Source: AP-15 sp036500965 (GTDB taxonomy: Bacteria > Pseudomonadota > Alphaproteobacteria > ATCC43930 > CGMCC-115725). From it: DNA of 44,495 nucleotides. The stretch is taken from contig DASYBC010000141.1 in assembly GCA_036500965.1 (NCBI GenBank), positions 1 through 44,495 on the forward strand. Direction: 5' to 3'. Below, piece by piece: positions 40,992 through 44,495 of the stretch (position 1 is the stretch's first letter; each line of letters opens with the position of its first letter). Under the pieces are notes generated by a model. That model did no database searches and was not told the DNA's origin. It saw only the letters and a program-made list of their open reading frames with translations. The position numbers were made by a program, and so were the translations under genes.

Positions 40992-42305
40992 ATGGACGGC
41001 AACAATATGACCACCGGAACCATGACCCTGACCGACAATGAGACCGGCAAGTCGGTCGAGCTTCCGGTGATCGGCGGCACGGTCGGGCCCAAGGTCATCG
41101 ACATTCGCAAGCTCTATGCTCAGACCGGGCATTTCACCTACGACCCCGGCTTTATGGCGACCGCCGCCTGCCGGTCGAGCATCACCTATATCGACGGCGA
41201 TGAAGGAATCTTGATGTACCGCGGCTACCCGATCCAGGAGCTCGCGGAAAAAAGCGACTTTCTCGAAGTCGCCTATCTGCTGCTGAACGGCGAATTGCCG
41301 ACCGCCAAGGAGAAGGAGCAGTTCGTCCACGACATCACCCACCACACGATGGTGCACGAGCAGTTGTCGAGCTTTTTCCGCGGCTTCCGCCGGGACGCGC
41401 ACCCGATGGCGGTGATGTGCGGGGTGGTCGGCGCGCTGTCGGCATTTTATCACGACTCGACCGACATCCATGACCCCTACCAGCGGATGGTCGCGTCCTA
41501 TCGCCTGATCGCCAAGATGCCGACGATCGCGGCCATGGCTTACAAATACTCGCATGGTCAACCTTTTATTTATCCACAGAATTCGCTCGGCTATGCCGAG
41601 AATTTTCTGCACATGACGTTCGCGGTGCCGTGCGAGGAGTACAAGGTAAACCCGATCCTGGCGCGGGCGATGGACCGAATCTTTATCCTGCACGCCGATC
41701 ACGAGCAGAATGCCTCGACGGCGACGGTGCGCAATGCCGGGTCGAGCGGTGCCAACCCGTTCGCCTGTATCGCCGCCGGCATCGCATCCTTGTGGGGGCC
41801 GGCGCATGGCGGCGCCAACGAGGCAGTGTTAAAGATGCTCGACCGCATCGGCGACAAATCCCACATCAAGGAATTCCTCGACCACGTCAAATCCAAGGAA
41901 GACAACGAGCTGCTGTTCGGCTTTGGCCACCGCGTCTACAAGAACTATGATCCGCGGGCGCACGTGCTGCGCGACAGCTTTCACGAAGTGCTTGCCGAGC
42001 TCGGCATCAAGGACGATCCGCTGCTCGAGCTCGCTAAGGAACTTGAAAAGATCGCGCTGAACGATGATTACTTCATCAAGCGGCGGCTGTACCCGAACGT
42101 CGATTTCTACTCGGGGATCATCCTGAAAGCGATGGGCTTCCCGGTATCGATGTTCACCGTGCTGTTCGCGATCGCCCGCACCACCGGCTGGGTCGCGCAG
42201 TGGACCGAGATGATCGAGGACACCGACGCCAAGCTGATGCGGCCGCGCCAATTGTTCACCGGCTCCGACCAGCGTCATTACGTGCCGGTGACCGCGCGCG
42301 GCTGA
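40992..42305 (+). CDS. gltA: citrate synthase
   Basis: The 437-aa type I citrate synthase condenses acetyl-CoA and oxaloacetate at the entry to the TCA cycle. It has the N-terminal beta domain of Gram-negative hexameric enzymes (TDNETGKSVELPVIGGTVGPKVIDI). The catalytic His residues lie in LHADHEQNASTATVR and GPAHGGANEAVL, and the catalytic Asp and Arg in the FGHRVYKNYDPRA and VDFYSG regions. ATG 40992 (AGAGG seven bases upstream) is chosen; an ATG 21 bp earlier has no ribosome-binding site. The GltA type with this beta domain is normally NADH-sensitive in many Gram-negatives. A repeat element follows the gene. Confidence 0.97.
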   Translation: MDGNNMTTGTMTLTDNETGKSVELPVIGGTVGPKVIDIRKLYAQTGHFTYDPGFMATAACRSSITYIDGDEGILMYRGYPIQELAEKSDFLEVAYLLLNGELPTAKEKEQFVHDITHHTMVHEQLSSFFRGFRRDAHPMAVMCGVVGALSAFYHDSTDIHDPYQRMVASYRLIAKMPTIAAMAYKYSHGQPFIYPQNSLGYAENFLHMTFAVPCEEYKVNPILARAMDRIFILHADHEQNASTATVRNAGSSGANPFACIAAGIASLWGPAHGGANEAVLKMLDRIGDKSHIKEFLDHVKSKEDNELLFGFGHRVYKNYDPRAHVLRDSFHEVLAELGIKDDPLLELAKELEKIALNDDYFIKRRLYPNVDFYSGIILKAMGFPVSMFTVLFAIARTTGWVAQWTEMIEDTDAKLMRPRQLFTGSDQRHYVPVTARG

Positions 42306-42340
42306 CAAGATCTCAGTCAGTCAAGTGGTTTGCCCGGCAT

Positions 42341-42420
42341 CGTCATTCCCGCGAAAGCGGGCATCCAGAGATCAAGGGCCGGACGCTGGTCCTGGACCCC
42401 CGCTTCTGCGGGGGCGACGA
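42341..42420. repeat. palindromic dispersed repeat, double hairpin
   Basis: CGTCATTCCCGCGAAAGCGG starts the element, and CCTGGACCCCCGCTTCTGCG with GGGGCGACG ends it; both halves fold as hairpins. It is the inverted counterpart of 31474-31561 and lies in the 181-bp gap between gltA and the LigB-like gene. Confidence 0.85.
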
Positions 42421-42486
42421 GCTATCTCGTGAGGGCTTTCACAAAGCCGGCAAACCCGAGCTAAAGCAAATACCGGGAGGAAACAA

Positions 42487-43539
42487 ATGGCCGAGATCCT
42501 GGGGTTGGGCTGCACCCACCGGCCGCTGATGCTGCGCCGGGACGAGGACTGGACCTTTATGATGCGGACCGCCCTCGACGACCCGGACATGCCGGCGGCG
42601 CAGAAGGACCCGGCGAACTGGCCGGCCGAATTGCGCCGAGAGCTCGGCAACGATTGGGGCACCGCGGCGGCGGGCCGGGCGCGCGAGGTCTATCGCCGGC
42701 ATTTCGCCGAGGCGCGGCAGGCGCTCGACGAGTTCCGGCCCGACGTCGTGATCATGTTTGGCGACGACCAGTACGAGAACTTCAAGGAGGACATCATCCC
42801 GCCCTTCGCCGTGCTCGCCTATGGGGACCGCGACATCCGACCGTGGCGGCATCGGCGCACCCCCGACAACCCATGGGGCGAGCCGGCCGACAAGACCTTT
42901 CGGCTGCGCGGCCATCGCGAGGCCGGCAAGTATCTCGCCACCGGGCTGCTCGAGAGCGGCATCGACATGGCTTATGCCTATAAGCCGCTGCACCATTCGC
43001 TGGGTCACGCCTTCGAGAACACGATCCTGCTGCTCGACGACGAACGCAAAGGCTTCGACTATCCGCTGTTGCCAGTCGCGGTCAATTGCTATGGGCGGCG
43101 GGTCAACGCCGCGCGCGGGCTGCGCCTGCCGCTGGCGATGCGCGACAACATCCGCGACCTCGACCCGCCCTCGCCCAACCCCTCGCGCTGCATGGCGGTG
43201 GGTGCTGCCACGGCGCGGGTCATGGCGCAGAGCCCGTGGCGCACCGCGATCGTCGCCTCGTCGAGCTGGTCGCATTCGTTCCTGACCGAAAAGAACTGGC
43301 AATTATGGCCCGACGTGCCGGCCGACCGCCGGCTATACAAGGCGCTGGAGCAGGGCGATTACGCCACTTGGCATCGCTATTCGACCGACCAGATCGAAGA
43401 CAGCGGCCAGCATGAGGTCTTGAACTGGTTTTGCCTGCTTGGCGCGATGGAGGCGCTCGGCCGCAAGCCCGACCGTTCGACCTTTATCGAGACCTGGGCC
43501 TTCGTCTCCCCGGTCGTGTTCGCCTATTACCTGCCCTAA
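42487..43539 (+). CDS. LigB-like class III extradiol dioxygenase homologue
   Basis: The 350-aa protein has the fold of the catalytic B subunit of protocatechuate 4,5-dioxygenase and relatives, which open catechol rings with Fe(II). The first His ligand is in LGLGCTHRPLM (His11) and the acid-base His in KPLHHSLGHAFENT. The segment that carries the second ligand as NDH in LigB reads FGDDQYENF here, so that His appears to be Asp. Further family segments are PLLPVAVNCYG and TAIVASSSWSHSFLTEKN. GGGAGGAAACAA precedes the ATG. No A subunit or ring-cleavage pathway genes are near, so the reaction is uncertain and may not be a standard extradiol cleavage. Confidence 0.82.
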   Translation: MAEILGLGCTHRPLMLRRDEDWTFMMRTALDDPDMPAAQKDPANWPAELRRELGNDWGTAAAGRAREVYRRHFAEARQALDEFRPDVVIMFGDDQYENFKEDIIPPFAVLAYGDRDIRPWRHRRTPDNPWGEPADKTFRLRGHREAGKYLATGLLESGIDMAYAYKPLHHSLGHAFENTILLLDDERKGFDYPLLPVAVNCYGRRVNAARGLRLPLAMRDNIRDLDPPSPNPSRCMAVGAATARVMAQSPWRTAIVASSSWSHSFLTEKNWQLWPDVPADRRLYKALEQGDYATWHRYSTDQIEDSGQHEVLNWFCLLGAMEALGRKPDRSTFIETWAFVSPVVFAYYLP

Positions 43540-43543
43540 GCTG

Positions 43544-43588
43544 CTCCCTCGCCCCCGGCATGTGCGGGAAGAGGGTGGGGTGAGGGGC
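43544..43588. repeat. decayed copy of the CCCTC/GAGGG palindromic repeat
   Basis: CTCCCTCGCCCCCGGCATGT continues into GCGGGAAGAGGGTGGGGTGAGG. It is a single-hairpin relative of the element at 7904-8003, in the gap between two convergent genes, and could also act as a weak terminator. Confidence 0.6.
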
Positions 43589-43602
43589 GATGCCGCCCGG
43601 CT

Positions 43603-44313
43603 TCATCCCGCCGGCACCTCGGCCAGCAGGCGGCCATAGCCCGGCACCTTGTCGCCGGCGCCGAGCATCGTCAGCATCGCCCAGAACGAGGCCTGGTTGG
43701 TCGTCACCACCGGCTTTTTGAATTCGCGCTCCCATTCGGCGATCGAGGCCATCGTCGGGAAGTTGCCGCCGGGGACGACCAGCACCTCGATTTCGGGCCG
43801 GTCGATGCGGCGGAAGGCGTCGCGGGCGTTTTCCGGGCCGAGATTGCCGATCGCGTAGGAATCGGTCGCGCCAAAGCCCTCGAATGCCACGGTTTCGAGC
43901 CCGTGGTTGCGCGCGAAAAGGTCGGCGGTGCGCCGGTTGACCGTCTCAGAATAGGGCGAGACCAGCCCGATCCGCCGCGCCCCCAAGGCGTTGACCGCAC
44001 GGCCGATAGCCTGCGCCGAGGTGATCGCCGGCACGCCGGCGCCCTCGGTCATGCGCCGGGTCACGATCTCGTCGTAATCGTTGACAAAGACGCTCGCCGA
44101 GGTCTGCGCCAGGATCACCAGCTCGACCTTGGCGGTGCCGATCAGCCGCGACTGGTAATCGAGGTCGTCGTCGCGCGGCGACGAAAACGTCTCGCCCGGC
44201 CGGCTCGTCATCAGCCGCCCGATATGAGCCTGATAGGAGAGCGGCAGCAGCCGACATTCCATCTCCACCGTCGTGTTGGTCGAAGGAATCAGCACACCGA
44301 AGTGGCGGGTCAT
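43603..44313 (-). CDS. Asp/Glu racemase superfamily protein (maleate isomerase/arylmalonate decarboxylase-like), cysteine pair absent
   Basis: The 236-aa protein has the fold sequences of maleate cis-trans isomerases and arylmalonate decarboxylases: FGVLIPSTNTTVEMECRLLP at the N-terminus, GVPAITSAQAIGRAVNALG, RRIGLVSPYSETVNRRTADLF and PVVTTNQASFWAML. In active isomerases two Cys act from the segments ACTSGS and SCTNL. Here they read LAQTSASVF (Gln70) and VVPGGNFPT (Gly182/183), and the only Cys is Cys20. Racemase or isomerase chemistry by the usual two-Cys mechanism is therefore unlikely. ATG 44313 is preceded by AAAGG; an ATG at 44346 is also possible. It converges on the LigB-like gene. Confidence 0.82.
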   Translation of the reverse strand: MTRHFGVLIPSTNTTVEMECRLLPLSYQAHIGRLMTSRPGETFSSPRDDDLDYQSRLIGTAKVELVILAQTSASVFVNDYDEIVTRRMTEGAGVPAITSAQAIGRAVNALGARRIGLVSPYSETVNRRTADLFARNHGLETVAFEGFGATDSYAIGNLGPENARDAFRRIDRPEIEVLVVPGGNFPTMASIAEWEREFKKPVVTTNQASFWAMLTMLGAGDKVPGYGRLLAEVPAG

Positions 44314-44356
44314 GTCGCGGGCCTTTCGAAAATAAGCGGAGGGCATGTCGGACGAT

Positions 44357-44379
44357 CCTAGCCCGGATATCTCACCGGG
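44357..44379. repeat. terminal inverted repeat, IS1380-like (left end)
   Basis: This 23-bp sequence is the exact reverse complement of 114-136. Confidence 0.75.
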
Positions 44380-44455
44380 ATGAGTGCATCGGGGTTCTGA
44401 AAGAGGGATAATTCTTCTGCGACAAAGGCTTATCCGGTTGCAGAGGAGGTCCCCG

Positions 44456-44495
44456 ATGCCGACAGAGTGTAGTCCGGCGACGATGCTTTTTGCAC
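44456..44495 (+). CDS. IS1380-family transposase, N-terminal fragment (cut by window end)
   Basis: The first 13 codons read MPTECSPATMLFA, the usual opening of IS1380-family DDE transposases, with GAGGAGG seven bases before the ATG. The rest of the gene is outside the window, so completeness cannot be judged. Confidence 0.65.
   Translation, partial: MPTECSPATMLFA

Larger units (their letters stand above)
44357..44495 (+). mobile_element. left end of an IS1380-family-like insertion sequence (partial)
   Basis: A 23-bp terminal inverted repeat (44357-44379, beginning CCTAGCCCGG) is followed by about 75 bp of noncoding DNA and then a transposase start at 44456, which runs off the window. The terminus starting CC and the MPTECSP transposase start fit the IS1380 family. 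A matching opposite terminus lies at 114-136. Confidence 0.7.

Noticed and set aside
39224..41110. Long minus-strand frame opposite gltX
   Set aside because: It is a mirror frame of gltX with no motifs of its own.
42306..42486. Possible tRNA or small RNA gene after gltA
   Set aside because: The folded sequence there is the double-hairpin dispersed repeat also present at 31474, with no tRNA features.

Overview
The window looks like chromosomal DNA of a GC-rich alphaproteobacterium, most likely a Rhizobiales or Rhodospirillales relative. The evidence is uniform high GC, the proS-lolC-lolD and gltX-gltA neighbourhoods, a short (441 aa) ProS, a groESL operon behind a CIRCE element, NAD-linked formate dehydrogenase genes, and many palindromic dispersed repeats of the alphaproteobacterial kind. 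A 23-bp sequence at 114-136 and its exact reverse complement at 44357-44379 look like the ends of two copies of one IS1380-family element. The right-hand copy is followed by the first codons of a transposase. The window is therefore bracketed by insertion sequence ends, as a contig broken at a multicopy repeat would be.

Layout from left to right. At 199-981 (-) is a cis-prenyltransferase. At 1251-5585 (+) is a two-gene unit: a TPR/beta-barrel outer-membrane protein of the Slam (type XI secretion) kind, then a 953-aa secreted protein that joins an N-terminal FecR domain to a C-terminal TbpB-like barrel. A small secreted protein and a LysR regulator follow. At 7213-11084 (-) the proS-lolC-lolD cluster is interrupted by a GIY-YIG nuclease gene lying between perfect 26-bp inverted repeats, and a repeat has been absorbed into the 5' end of lolD. 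Next come a THI5/NMT1-like binding protein, a possible small RNA or leader, a class V aminotransferase, an amidase, a DUF3175 protein, a ketopantoate reductase-like protein and groESL.

At 19408-22853 (-) three closely spaced genes encode a TPR protein, an LLM flavin oxidoreductase and a class III alcohol dehydrogenase. They are followed by an S41 protease homologue that lacks the catalytic Ser and Lys, and by a PaaI thioesterase. A long minus-strand series runs from 35334 down to 24900: gntR, formyl-CoA transferase, fdsGB fusion, an unknown gene, fdsA, a core MetE-like protein, a class I amidotransferase hydrolase, rluB and rsmD. Its first part forms a formate/oxalate module; oxalyl-CoA decarboxylase is not in the window.

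The right part holds a LysR/VOC/cupin/GNAT group, an unknown internally duplicated protein (38227-39171), gltX, gltA, a LigB-like dioxygenase homologue, and an Asp/Glu racemase-superfamily protein without the usual cysteine pair.

The strongest candidates for something undescribed are the FecR/TbpB-like cargo with its Slam-like partner and the GIY-YIG gene flanked by REP-like inverted repeats. All family assignments were made by eye from motifs. No database search was run.
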